Shown here piece by piece: positions 15,095-23,287 of a DNA stretch of 64,000 nt. The stretch's first letter is position 1, and every line of letters begins with the position of its first letter. The DNA is taken from positions 1 to 64,000 of the forward strand of contig FMXS01000010.1 in assembly GCA_900104495.1 (NCBI GenBank), read 5' to 3'. Under the pieces are notes generated by a model that saw nothing but the letters and a program-made list of their open reading frames with translations, ran no database searches and was not told the origin of the DNA. The position numbers and the translations under genes were made by a program. Source of the stretch: Ruminococcaceae bacterium FB2012. GTDB lineage: Bacteria > Bacillota > Clostridia > Oscillospirales > Ruminococcaceae.

Positions 15095-17809
15095 TTACTC
15101 CTTTATCTTCACATGATTGTAATTCCTAAAATGTGGTATCCTGTCGATATGAAAGCCAAGTGCGTTTATTGCCTTTTTTGCACGTTGGAGAAAAGCTGGG
15201 GACAGGTCTTTTATGTTCCCTTTTGATAGTTTGTTTATCGAGTCAAGCTCTCTGTCTCTTGACTTGACGGTGATGTTTGATTTTAAGAAATCCATAACCA
15301 TTCGATATGTATTAAGATCAGCATATGCAAGATCAAGCTGTATCTTACAAAGACATTCTAAGTATAGCTTTTCCATTAAACCTTCGCTCATAAACAAATC
15401 TTCTAAGGAATACCTTTCTCCAGAAGCTGATATTAAAGCATTGTTTTGTAGCCGGGTTTCAAGGCGCCGGGTCGGCAGTTTAAGGCTCGTCTGACCATAT
15501 TTAAATGTTTGCTGCTCATCTTTTCGATAATATACGGCGTAATGATCTTTTTTACATATATCACGCAAGGTGTTACAACATCCTTGTTTTTTACACATAT
15601 AAAGAGAACCGTCTTCAACACACGCCACATTTTTATTTTTACAATGCTTGATCAACTTGATGTATTGTTCTTCATCTTCTTTGTCATTGTTAAATTGACT
15701 CATTACAGCAAAATCAGCTCTTTTCAGCTTCAAATCGGACGGCTTGATAAGATAATTTTCTGTCAGATCTTGAAAAGCACCTAAAACAATATCCACCAGC
15801 TTAGACGCATCGTTTTTTGAGTATTCGATAGCATTATTGTCATACAGCAATTTGCAGGTATGGAAAGTCGCCTGCAATATCCCAGTCAGAGGGAAATAGC
15901 AGAAATCTATCCCGTTATAATTGATCGTGGCTCTTATTGTGAGTCCGCTTTCTGCTTTACTAAATTTGATAGTCCATTTCATACCAGTCAATGCAAGATC
16001 GATCGTGGTCTTTATGCTGATAATTATAGTATCGGGGCTTAAGTTTAGAGTCTCGGCAGGTACTATATAACTTAAACCACACATTCTTGAAATTTTTTCT
16101 TTTTCCCCCGTAATTGCGCCATTTTCTGCACATATTTTTTTATGTTCTATGATATTTATTCCCTTGCTCATTTTAGCGATCAAAGGAGAAGGAACTGTTA
16201 CTGTTTTATCCTTTTTGTGACCTGTTATTATAAGTTTTTTCTTAGTTCTTGTAATTGCAACATAAAGTAATCTGTACTGCTCCAGACAAGACTGATGAAT
16301 CATAAATGCAAGAATTAAGTCTCTCTCACTTGAAAATTTGCTTGTATCAATAGTGCTTTTGACTCTTTTGATTAGAAGATCATAAAGTTCCCTATTATTA
16401 AGATCATCTGATATTTCAAGAACATTTTTAGCTAACTGTAATGTCTTTTTATCATTAGTCCGTTTTAGATATGACAACTTAGTTGCTGTATAACAAGCAG
16501 ACTTTATCCCACTGCTGCTTGGAAAGGAATCTCCCTGAACGCCCATTACAAATACATAGTCAGATTCAGCGCCCTTATATCTGTGTATCGTTGAGATATT
16601 TATATTTTGATTTGTATATTCTCTGAAACGCTTTACCATGTCATTACTGTATGCCAAAACAATAATACTATCTTTAGTAATACCGTTATTTAATAGATTT
16701 TTGATCTGCTGATATACATACTCAAACTCATCTTGATCATTATCAAAAATATGATACTGTGGGACTTGGCTAAAAATAGTAGAGTACATATCCTTATAAC
16801 CGGGAGTATCCCGCATAAGAAGATTTGCACATTCACATATCTGATGAGGACATCTGTATGATCTTTTCATATTTATCTCTGAATAAGACTCATACATAAC
16901 ATTAAAATATTTTTTTACAACCTCAAAACAGGTCGTCATTGAATTGCGAAATGCGTAGATGTTTTGCGACGGATCACCGACCACTATCATCTGTTTACAA
17001 TACTGAGAAATTGTAAGTATCAAGTCAAGCTGGTAAGGATCAATATCTTGGAACTCATCAATGATCATGTAGTCGGGAGCCATACATTTTGCATAACAGG
17101 GATGAGTCTTTACGATGTACGATGCAAAGTAAATACTGTCATCATACGTAAGACCGCTTTCCAACAATGAGTTTACTACAAAATCGGCAAACAATCTATC
17201 ATTTACGTCCTTATGTGACGAAGCGTATGATTCGATCAGATAAGGTTTGTCAACGAGGATACGTACATAATCACTATGATGTAACATTTTCCAGTTTCTT
17301 AGGTCATCCATTTTTATTTTAGTATCGAACGGTATATCAAGCTTGTCCCAATTGGGCTCTTTACATTCTTTTGTCAAAAAGGCAAGTTCGGTATCTTTCC
17401 CATAAGAATAACAAATTTCTCTTGCAAAAGCATGAATCGTTGATACATCGTAATGATAATTCTTTTTTGGCATCAGATAAGAAACGATGTTCCTAATATG
17501 ATCGGGGATAGCAAAGCCGTCAAAGGAAATTATTGATGTATCTAACTGTGATAATGCTTTATCTATCTTTTTTTCGTCGTCAATTGCTGAATTATTATTA
17601 AAAGACATCACCTTGATATTGGCAGCCGGATCATCAATTATGATTTGCTTAGCTATTTTTGTGATCATTGTTGATTTTCCTGCACCGGCAGCAGCGCACA
17701 CGGCAACACATTTTTCCTTGGCATTCAGTATCTTACTTTCCGTTAGTATTCTTGCTTTCACTGATGATCGATCCCTTCTGTTAATTTCTTTAAAAGCAAA
17801 ACCTTTCAA
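15095..17809 (-). CDS. UvrD/Rep-type superfamily 1 helicase with extra C-terminal domain
   Basis: A 904-residue protein. Walker A is AAAGAGKST at residues 39-47, motif Ia follows, motif II is DEFQD near residue 250, motif III is GDPSQNIYAFR, and motifs V-VI are ISTIHRYKGAESDYV and YVAITRTKK near residue 515. Residues 580-904 are not part of a normal UvrD. They show LKLKRADFAV, a phased SLYMCKKQG segment and RRLETRL, reminiscent of the order LKRVDFC...SLYxxSKS...RxExQ in rolling-circle initiators of the Rep_trans/gene II type. The start is uncertain: TTG at 17809 has a poor site and a GTG at 17761 is an alternative. It probably serves island replication or maintenance. Confidence 0.8.
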   Translation of the reverse strand: MKGFAFKEINRRDRSSVKARILTESKILNAKEKCVAVCAAAGAGKSTMITKIAKQIIIDDPAANIKVMSFNNNSAIDDEKKIDKALSQLDTSIISFDGFAIPDHIRNIVSYLMPKKNYHYDVSTIHAFAREICYSYGKDTELAFLTKECKEPNWDKLDIPFDTKIKMDDLRNWKMLHHSDYVRILVDKPYLIESYASSHKDVNDRLFADFVVNSLLESGLTYDDSIYFASYIVKTHPCYAKCMAPDYMIIDEFQDIDPYQLDLILTISQYCKQMIVVGDPSQNIYAFRNSMTTCFEVVKKYFNVMYESYSEINMKRSYRCPHQICECANLLMRDTPGYKDMYSTIFSQVPQYHIFDNDQDEFEYVYQQIKNLLNNGITKDSIIVLAYSNDMVKRFREYTNQNINISTIHRYKGAESDYVFVMGVQGDSFPSSSGIKSACYTATKLSYLKRTNDKKTLQLAKNVLEISDDLNNRELYDLLIKRVKSTIDTSKFSSERDLILAFMIHQSCLEQYRLLYVAITRTKKKLIITGHKKDKTVTVPSPLIAKMSKGINIIEHKKICAENGAITGEKEKISRMCGLSYIVPAETLNLSPDTIIISIKTTIDLALTGMKWTIKFSKAESGLTIRATINYNGIDFCYFPLTGILQATFHTCKLLYDNNAIEYSKNDASKLVDIVLGAFQDLTENYLIKPSDLKLKRADFAVMSQFNNDKEDEEQYIKLIKHCKNKNVACVEDGSLYMCKKQGCCNTLRDICKKDHYAVYYRKDEQQTFKYGQTSLKLPTRRLETRLQNNALISASGERYSLEDLFMSEGLMEKLYLECLCKIQLDLAYADLNTYRMVMDFLKSNITVKSRDRELDSINKLSKGNIKDLSPAFLQRAKKAINALGFHIDRIPHFRNYNHVKIKE

Positions 17810-17926
17810 TACTCATATAACAGAAAATTCATCGGAAAATGAGTCGCTTTCTCGTTTTTCGGTAGTCATTTATCTGAAACAGAAAAGACTTCTTTTCATT
17901 TCAGCAAACAAAACGCATTTGGGCAC

Positions 17927-17958
17927 GAAAAAAGCCAGCCCCACTCTTGCGGGGCTGA
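17927..17958 (-). terminator. Rho-independent terminator after the PemK-like gene
   Basis: Stem CAGCCCC / GGGGCTG followed on the minus strand by GGCTTTTTTCG. It ends the 18659-17966 unit before the helicase gene. Confidence 0.75.
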
Positions 17959-17965
17959 CCTTTCA

Positions 17966-18274
17966 TCACTGATTCTTTCTTATGATCTGGTTAAGCTTTT
18001 CGCAGTCCAGCTGGGCCAAAGGCTGACCGATGATCTCGCTTTTGTCGATTGACACTGCATTTTTGCAGTCTGCCGAAACTTTCCTGTCAAGCTCGCTTTC
18101 ATCCTTTTCGACCATAACCGTATGAAGATCGGAACGGTGAAATTTACTCGTTCGCAGCGGTACAACTCTGATTTCAGGCGGTGTCGAGATCACAACAGCT
18201 GGGCGGATGTGAGTCTCCTTCATACCTGGGAAACGTATCCTTAAAATTTGACCTTTTTCAAGTTTGTTTTTCAT
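17966..18274 (-). CDS. PemK/MazF-like toxin family protein
   Basis: A 102-residue protein with the MazF-type SH3-like core: RIRFPGMKETHIRPAVVIST, strands around VVPLRTSKFH, then DCKNAVSIDKSEIIGQPL and a C-terminal helix. The RPAVVI and late S-ID-I segments match the family, whose members cut mRNA. Start ATG has GAGGAGG upstream. No antitoxin gene of the usual MazE/PemI type adjoins it. The upstream gene belongs to the island's unknown paralogue family and could be an unconventional partner, an inference from a 28-base gap. Confidence 0.75.
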   Translation of the reverse strand: MKNKLEKGQILRIRFPGMKETHIRPAVVISTPPEIRVVPLRTSKFHRSDLHTVMVEKDESELDRKVSADCKNAVSIDKSEIIGQPLAQLDCEKLNQIIRKNQ

Positions 18275-18302
18275 CTTTTTTTCCTCCTCTTCATAAAAAG
18301 TA

Positions 18303-18659
18303 TCAGACTACACGTATCAAAACGTTGCATTTTCCATTGCTGCGTTTGCACATTGCTGTCAAGGCGCAGAGCACAAAATCCGTTGTCTCAGGATCATAAA
18401 GGTAGTAAACGCCTGATATTTCGCTGAAAACCATAACCGTTCTCCCGCGCCTGTCCAACCACTCTGTCAGCAGAACTTTGAGGTTGGGATCTGACAACCC
18501 ATTGAAATAGCTGTTTTTCTCGTCCTCGTACTCAAATTCCTGTGTAGGCATGATGGTGAGTACTCCATCATAGTCCCTCACCTTTAGCTCTGATTTCGTT
18601 TGCAGGGTATCAAAGCCAATTAGATAGATGCTTTCTTCGTTTCTGTACACAACGTTCAT
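18303..18659 (-). CDS. Island protein of unknown function, paralogue family member 3
   Basis: A 118-residue protein with GAGGAGG before the ATG. Segments YLIGFDTL, GVLTIMPTQEF, SDPNLKVLLTEWLDRR and FSEISGVYYLYD align with the copies at 14036 and 13589. Here it sits directly upstream of the PemK-like toxin in the place where an antitoxin would normally be. No helix-turn-helix is evident. Confidence 0.65.
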   Translation of the reverse strand: MNVVYRNEESIYLIGFDTLQTKSELKVRDYDGVLTIMPTQEFEYEDEKNSYFNGLSDPNLKVLLTEWLDRRGRTVMVFSEISGVYYLYDPETTDFVLCALTAMCKRSNGKCNVLIRVV

Positions 18660-18769
18660 TTTTTATTCCTCCTCTAATTAAATATTTATTATAGATCAGT
18701 GATGTTGCTGCTCCATTTATCATTTTGATCTACACTATATTTATAGCAAAAAGATATACTCTCAAAAAA

Positions 18770-18812
18770 GACCTCCCGTGGCGTTAAACCACAGGAGGTC
18801 ATGTATTTTTTT
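18770..18812. terminator. Bidirectional terminator
   Basis: Stem GACCTCC-GTGG / CCAC-GGAGGTC with a T-run on both strands (ATTTTTTT on plus, TTTTTTGAG on minus). It separates the zinc-finger gene at 18948 from the small unknown genes. Confidence 0.75.
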
Positions 18813-18947
18813 CAGTTCTTTAGCAAGCTTGAACTCTCTATGTGAATTTTTTGTAAACAATGCTTCGAAATAGGTTTTTTCTGGTACAAACTTTGTTTCG
18901 ACATCGCTGGCTAATATAATATAAATGAACGATTCACAGCTTCTGTA

Positions 18948-19898
18948 TCAGGGATGCCCGCACCGACAAAGAGGTTTACCCTCCCGTTTGTGTTTGTTCA
19001 TATCAGACTGATAATACACCTTTTCAGCGCCGCAGTAACGGCAGCGGCATCTGATCTTTGCATTAGGCCACTCTGTCTCGTAGCCAATTATAACAACATC
19101 CAAGTATTCGTCACCTGGGTTGTAGTGTCCGAGAGGGATTCCGTGACGGTGGCAGTAGCTGATCACCTGCTGGTATGTGATCGGGCGGATCGTGCGCTTG
19201 GAGAGTTCTTCGGCAACAGCCCGAGTTGATTTATCGAACTTGTCCATCAGCTCACCGACCTCGTCGGGAGTGATGCCGCTTTGGGAGATAACGGAACGGT
19301 CGGGACTGATGCGGCGGTTGAACATTAATTCAAGCTCTTTGCGCTTGGAACCTGCTTTGAGCTTTTTACGCAGACGGTTTATGTCTGTTACGGAAACAAT
19401 ATATTTCGGATCTCCTGCGATCAAAAGATACTCCCGCAGCAGCTGTTCATCTGTGGGACGAAAGCTGCCGAGCAGTTTTATAAGATAAGCGATGTCGATG
19501 CCGTGAGTGATAAAAAAGATAATGAAATCTTTGGCAAGTTCGTTCTGTTCAGGGTGGGATTTGCTGCGGAAACCCTTGACTCCTGTTACGACCTCGATAA
19601 GTTTTAGCACATTGATTTCGTCCTTGGGGAGACAGAAGCTTGAAATCGTATCCTTGTCGCAGCTGGCGGCAACAGCGGCAGCGGTGACGCTCTCACGCGA
19701 ACCGGGATAGGATTTCCGCACAAGGCATTCAGATTGCATCTGAGAGATCAATCCTGTAAAGAACTGATCTTCGGACGCAGGACTGCTCTTTATGCCCCAC
19801 AGCAGATCACCCAGCCGCACGCGGTATGTATATATCCTGCCCTGTGCCGCCTGCACAGCCTGATCATATATCTCCATATCAATAAAATGGATAGACAT
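18948..19898 (-). CDS. Unknown island protein with C-terminal zinc-binding motif
   Basis: A 316-residue protein starting MSIHFIDMEIYD, chosen for the AAAGGAGTG site nine bases upstream. The first 220 residues are helical and contain short basic segments (RLRKKLKAGSKRKELELMF). The segment KSTRAVAEELSKRTIRPITY then QQVISYCHRHG at about 233-265 looks like a helix-turn-helix. The C-terminus has CRCRYCGAEKVYY and LCRCGHP, a four-cysteine zinc finger. A DNA-binding regulator is the most plausible role. It has a consensus promoter and is divergent from the 20209-22849 unit, the position of an island repressor or activator. The family was not recognised. Confidence 0.6.
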   Translation of the reverse strand: MSIHFIDMEIYDQAVQAAQGRIYTYRVRLGDLLWGIKSSPASEDQFFTGLISQMQSECLVRKSYPGSRESVTAAAVAASCDKDTISSFCLPKDEINVLKLIEVVTGVKGFRSKSHPEQNELAKDFIIFFITHGIDIAYLIKLLGSFRPTDEQLLREYLLIAGDPKYIVSVTDINRLRKKLKAGSKRKELELMFNRRISPDRSVISQSGITPDEVGELMDKFDKSTRAVAEELSKRTIRPITYQQVISYCHRHGIPLGHYNPGDEYLDVVIIGYETEWPNAKIRCRCRYCGAEKVYYQSDMNKHKREGKPLCRCGHP

Positions 19899-19933
19899 TT
19901 TCCGCACTCCTTTGCTGATTATACCTTTTATAT

Positions 19934-19962
19934 AGTATAACACACCATTTTTGACTTGTCAA
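19934..19962 (-). promoter_or_regulatory. SigmaA-type promoter of the zinc-finger protein gene
   Basis: TTGACA at 19957-19962, a 17-bp spacer and TATACT at 19934-19939, 36 bp before the chosen ATG. Confidence 0.8.
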
Positions 19963-20101
19963 ATGATTTTGATAGTAAAACTCAAAAACATCGCTTAAAA
20001 TCACAAAAGTTTTCTGTTATATATATAATAGAGATGATAAATACGCAAAGATAAGGAATTTTGATTTTTTGAGAAAAACAACTTTTTTCTGGCTAAAATT
20101 T

Positions 20102-20130
20102 TTGTTTTGAATTTTATTCTGTTATATAAT
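20102..20130 (+). promoter_or_regulatory. Probable promoter of the xis-side gene group
   Basis: TTGTTT, a 17-bp spacer and TATAAT at 20125-20130, 79 bp before the first plus-strand ATG. An imperfectly spaced inverted repeat CAGAACA / TGTTCTG (20133-20159) lies directly downstream and could be an operator. Confidence 0.45.
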
Positions 20131-20208
20131 ATACAGAACAAGTTGAAAAAAATGTTCTGCTGATTTGTCTCTTAACCTATACCATTATAAAGAAAGGGGG
20201 TCAGACCA

Positions 20209-20424
20209 ATGGATTACGAACCGCTGTGCGACGAGATAACATCTCAGATAGCACAAGAAGCGCTCGCCGCTATGAAGGACGGCGTCGGGTGGGAGGATTT
20301 TGCCAAGTACAAGGGCATCCCGCTTGATGAAATGGAGGCGATACTTGCTCTGTATGAAATCGACACCGAGGACAGCGTGATGATGACGCTGGCAAGGACG
20401 CTGATAGCGAATGATAAATATTGA
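20209..20424 (+). CDS. Small acidic protein of unknown function
   Basis: A 71-residue protein with GAAAGGGGG nine bases before the ATG. The sequence is acidic and largely helical (MDYEPLCDEITSQIAQEAL). The middle segment WEDFAKYKGIPLDEMEAILA looks like a helix-turn-helix scaffold with few positive charges. It is the first gene of the plus-strand unit leading to the excisionase and integrase. No family was recognised. Confidence 0.6.
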   Translation: MDYEPLCDEITSQIAQEALAAMKDGVGWEDFAKYKGIPLDEMEAILALYEIDTEDSVMMTLARTLIANDKY

Positions 20425-20439
20425 AAGGAAGTAATAATA

Positions 20440-21096
20440 ATGAAAAATTCAGATGAAACAAACGAAACAACGACCCAGACAAATGAGAACGAAGGAACAA
20501 ACAATAATACAACGGAGGTAAATATTATGAATAGCAATTCGGAAACAAACGATCAGATCAACGAAACGCCAAATACTGCCAACGAAGAGGTGGAAATGGA
20601 GCATTATGTTATCGTCAATGGCAAAAAGTATAGTGACCTTAATCAAGCTATGTTCGACTTGGATGATATCGAGGAAGAAGCTGTAGAGGTCGATGTATAC
20701 TATAAAGGCAAGCGGTGCGATTCTCAGATAGCTGAACGCAATCCTTACTCTGGTAATTTTGTGTTCACTTGTTATTCGATCGTCAGATACACTTACTGCG
20801 ACTACGATAGCTCAGAGTACGAATGGGCTTATAATGATGATGAAGACGATATTTATCGGGTTTTTCATCGCGATGGGATCATTCTTGATTATGATAGTGA
20901 AGAAGAGGCATTTGATGTTTTATGCAGCTTAGAAGATGAGGAAGGAGTAGCTTATGCCTTAGAACCCAACCTGGAGACATATGGTGAGTATCTCGGCGAA
21001 GAAAGCGCTTCAACGATTTTTACTCCTGACGGAAGAAGTTTTTATTGTGGTCCTGGTGATATCGATACACACGGAGAAATAGCTTTTATTCTTTGA
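20440..21096 (+). CDS. Acidic protein of unknown function with disordered N-terminus
   Basis: A 218-residue protein. The first 55 residues are almost only Asn, Thr, Glu and Gln and should be disordered; an internal ATG with GGAGG at 20527 could give a shorter form. The rest is strongly acidic and aromatic (YVIVNGKKYSDLNQAMFDL, YCDYDSSEYEWAYNDDEDD) and seems to repeat a strand-helix unit. It resembles anti-restriction or DNA-mimic proteins in charge only, and no family was recognised. Confidence 0.6.
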   Translation: MKNSDETNETTTQTNENEGTNNNTTEVNIMNSNSETNDQINETPNTANEEVEMEHYVIVNGKKYSDLNQAMFDLDDIEEEAVEVDVYYKGKRCDSQIAERNPYSGNFVFTCYSIVRYTYCDYDSSEYEWAYNDDEDDIYRVFHRDGIILDYDSEEEAFDVLCSLEDEEGVAYALEPNLETYGEYLGEESASTIFTPDGRSFYCGPGDIDTHGEIAFIL

Positions 21097-21139
21097 AAAG
21101 TTGACTAATGAATCTCATACAGAAAGAAGGTGACCCACT

Positions 21140-21424
21140 ATGCCAGATCAGAAAACCATTCTTATGCAGCAGCTCATCACACTGCTCACCCAGCTTCTCG
21201 CGCTGAATGAAGCAGAAGAGACTGCTCCCGCAGCACAGTCTGATGCCGTAGAGATGCTCACTATCAAGGAGTGTGCAGCTCTTGTCCCGGGGCTGTCGGA
21301 GCATACTATCAGAAAGCTCGCCCTTAAAGGCGCTGTGACCTGTGTGCGCACGGGTGAAGGAAAAAACGGTAAGATACTAATCAATAAGGAGAGTTTGTTG
21401 AATTATCTTAACGGTGTCGCTTGA
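21140..21424 (+). CDS. Excisionase-like DNA-binding protein
   Basis: A 94-residue protein with AGAAGGTG before the ATG. After a helical N-terminus of about 35 residues comes a MerR/excisionase-type winged helix: MLTIKECAALVPGLSEHTIR, a wing with GEGKNGKILINKESLLNYL, and the end. Small proteins of this kind sit just before tyrosine integrases in tRNA-directed islands and direct excision. The integrase follows after 108 bp. Confidence 0.75.
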   Translation: MPDQKTILMQQLITLLTQLLALNEAEETAPAAQSDAVEMLTIKECAALVPGLSEHTIRKLALKGAVTCVRTGEGKNGKILINKESLLNYLNGVA

Positions 21425-21454
21425 GATCAAGTAAATGATTAGATCAAATTTCAA

Positions 21455-21510
21455 GAAGCCTTGACTGATAATATCAAATATTGTATACTATACTTACACG
21501 TCAAGGCTTC
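21455..21510 (+). promoter_or_regulatory. Integrase promoter held between the arms of an inverted repeat
   Basis: The 11-bp arms GAAGCCTTGAC (21455-21465) and GTCAAGGCTTC (21500-21510) are perfect complements. TTGACT (21461-21466), a 17-bp spacer and TATACT (21484-21489) lie within them, with the -35 partly in the left arm and the expected start just before the right arm. Read-through RNA from the excisionase gene would form the hairpin. RNA starting at the inner promoter would not. Confidence 0.65.
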
Positions 21511-21532
21511 CTTTATTATAAGGAGGTTGTCT

Positions 21533-22849
21533 ATGGCATCAATCAAAGAATATTTAGGAAAGAATGGCAAGTCCTACAACATTTCTGTCAGCTGCGGTTA
21601 TGACAGTGAGGGCAGACAGATCGTCAAGCGTATGACCTGGCACCCCGATCCGGGTATGACTGAAGCTCAGATCAAAAAGGAGCTTGACAGGCAGGTGCTT
21701 AAATTTGAGAACACCTGCAAAGTCGGGCAGTCAGCTTCGGGGATAAGGTTTGAGGATTTCGCTGAGCAGTGGTTAATCGAGTACGCAAAGCCGAATCTGA
21801 AGCCAAACTCCTACGCCCGTATGCTTCAGCTGCGTGACCGTATCTATCCCGCGATCGGTCACATGAAGGTTGACAAGATCACAAGGCGGGACATCAGAAA
21901 TCTTGTAAACACCTTGGCAAATGCGAAAAACAAAAAAGACAGCACCAAAGGGCTGTCCAGAAAAACGGTAAAACACTATCTTAGTTTTGTGTCGGATATT
22001 TTCAGTTATGCGGTGGAGTGTGATCTGATCAATACAAATCCCTGTACGAGGATCAAAGTTCCGCTTAATGATGAAAATGCACCCAAGGAGCACGATTTTT
22101 ACTCTATTGAGGAAATGTGTGCATTGTATGATCTTATGGAAGAGGAGAATGTCCTGCTGAAATACAAGGTGTTTTTCAATCTTGCGTTTTTCGGGGGATA
22201 CCGTCGCGGTGAGATCTTGGGGCTTGAATGGAAAAGCATTGACTGGGAACGCAAAACGATATCCATAAGTCAGACATCGAACTACACCCCAGGAAAAGGC
22301 ATCTACAAAGGAACGCCAAAAACCAAGAGCTCCAATCGTATAGGTTGCTATGATGACAAGCTGTTTGATCTCCTGGCAGAGCACAAGGAACAGCAGGAGC
22401 AGGAAAAGAAGAAACTTGGTTCAAAGTGGAAGGATCACGGCTTGCTGTTCACCAAATGGAACGGTGAGCCTATGTTTCCGACAACGCCTTATGACTGGCT
22501 ATATAAGTTCTGCAAGAAGCACGGTTTCCGATTCTGCAACGTTCACAGCTTCAGACACAGCCACGCTTCCGGACTTATCGCCGCAGGGTTGGACGTACCT
22601 ACGGTAGCGGCTGATCTTGGACACAATAACAACTTGACCACGATGTCGATCTATGCGCATGAATTTCAGATGGCACAGGCTAAGGCAAACGACGTCCTTG
22701 AAAACGGTATGGAGAAAGCAAGGAAGAAACTCAGCGAAAACAATGACAAGCAGGCAGCCGTGATTCCCAAAAACGATACGGAAGCAGAGAAAAAGAAAGC
22801 ACCTGTTCGTCTTGTTAAGGTTACGGAAAGAAAGAATAAAAGGAAATAA
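21533..22849 (+). CDS. Tyrosine-type site-specific integrase of the island
   Basis: A 438-residue integrase starting MASIKEYLGKNGKS, with AAGGAGG seven bases upstream; an ATG 24 codons earlier falls inside the promoter. There is an N-terminal arm-binding domain of about 60 residues, then a core-binding domain (FEDFAEQWLIEYAKPNLKPN), then the catalytic domain: Arg near 224 in GGYRRGEILGL, HSFRHSHAS near 337, LGHNNNLTTMSIYAH near 362 with the tyrosine near 373. All catalytic residues are present. The stop lies 86 bp from the tRNA-Leu 3' end, so integration is into that tRNA. The last 14 codons and following sequence are duplicated at 866-1022. Confidence 0.93.
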   Translation: MASIKEYLGKNGKSYNISVSCGYDSEGRQIVKRMTWHPDPGMTEAQIKKELDRQVLKFENTCKVGQSASGIRFEDFAEQWLIEYAKPNLKPNSYARMLQLRDRIYPAIGHMKVDKITRRDIRNLVNTLANAKNKKDSTKGLSRKTVKHYLSFVSDIFSYAVECDLINTNPCTRIKVPLNDENAPKEHDFYSIEEMCALYDLMEEENVLLKYKVFFNLAFFGGYRRGEILGLEWKSIDWERKTISISQTSNYTPGKGIYKGTPKTKSSNRIGCYDDKLFDLLAEHKEQQEQEKKKLGSKWKDHGLLFTKWNGEPMFPTTPYDWLYKFCKKHGFRFCNVHSFRHSHASGLIAAGLDVPTVAADLGHNNNLTTMSIYAHEFQMAQAKANDVLENGMEKARKKLSENNDKQAAVIPKNDTEAEKKKAPVRLVKVTERKNKRK

Positions 22850-22870
22850 ACGCAAAATAAAAGGAAAATC
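22832..22870 (+). repeat. AT-rich repeats near the island right end, candidate integrase arm sites
   Basis: Contains AATAAAAGGAAA, AATAAACGCAAAA and AATAAAAGGAAAA, the same words as 4990-5045. Part of it is the end of the integrase gene. The arm-site role is inferred. Confidence 0.4.
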
Positions 22871-22883
22871 TATTCTGCTTAAA

Positions 22884-22926
22884 AAGAAAAAAGCCCGCAA
22901 ACAACGCATTTACGTTGCTTGTGAGC
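22884..22926 (-). terminator. Terminator of tRNA-Leu supplied by the island
   Basis: On the minus strand GCTCACAAGCAACG / CGTTGTTTGCGGGC is followed by TTTTTTCTTTTT, 10 bp after the encoded CCA of the tRNA. Confidence 0.7.
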
Positions 22927-22935
22927 CTCGTGGAA

Positions 22936-23020
22936 TGGTGCGGCAAACGGGACTTGAACCCGTACGTCGGTTGACACACGCCCCTCAAACGTGCCTGTCT
23001 GCCTATTCCAGCACTGCCGC
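22936..23020 (-). tRNA. tRNA-Leu(GAG); its 3' end is att copy C
   Basis: 85 bases with acceptor stem GCGGCAG / TTGCCGC, a long variable arm typical of leucine tRNA, the T arm GGGTTCAAGTCCC and encoded CCA. The anticodon loop TTGAGGG within stem CACGT / GCGTG gives anticodon GAG, reading CUC and CUU. The last 23 bases are repeated at 1000 and 4859, which marks it as the integration target. The gene stays intact because the island restores its 3' end. Confidence 0.93.
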
Positions 23021-23163
23021 ATTCGACTTTACTATTATATCACATCGCATTCTGTTCGTCAAGGGAAAGAAATGGGTTTTTACAATTTATTCATAAATGC
23101 GCTCCCCGGGTCGGGCTGCTCGCTGCGGCGGGTGCTGTGCCTGCGGGCTTTTTTTATTGGGAC

Positions 23164-23192
23164 TTGAAAAACCGCGCCGGAGATGATATAAT
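23164..23192 (+). promoter_or_regulatory. SigmaA-type promoter of the DUF2974-like gene
   Basis: TTGAAA at 23164-23169, a 17-bp spacer and TATAAT at 23187-23192. It is the first chromosomal promoter right of the tRNA. Confidence 0.75.
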
Positions 23193-23287
23193 AAAAACAT
23201 AGAGAACTGCGGACGCAGTACGCACGGGAATTAGGGTAAAAATTCGGACAGTTACCTTCGGGAATGCATCGGTCGGGAGGTGAGAGC

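Noticed and set aside
20133..20159. CAGAACA / TGTTCTG inverted repeat as a LexA box
   Set aside because: The arms are separated by 13 bases, whereas the Firmicute LexA site is GAAC-N4-GTTC. Kept only as a possible operator of another protein.
4859..22936. Calling the left island a complete conjugative element
   Set aside because: No relaxase, coupling protein or type IV secretion gene could be found among its genes.
22812..23096. Open frame across the integrase end and tRNA-Leu
   Set aside because: It is out of frame with the integrase and passes through the tRNA gene, so it is a shadow.
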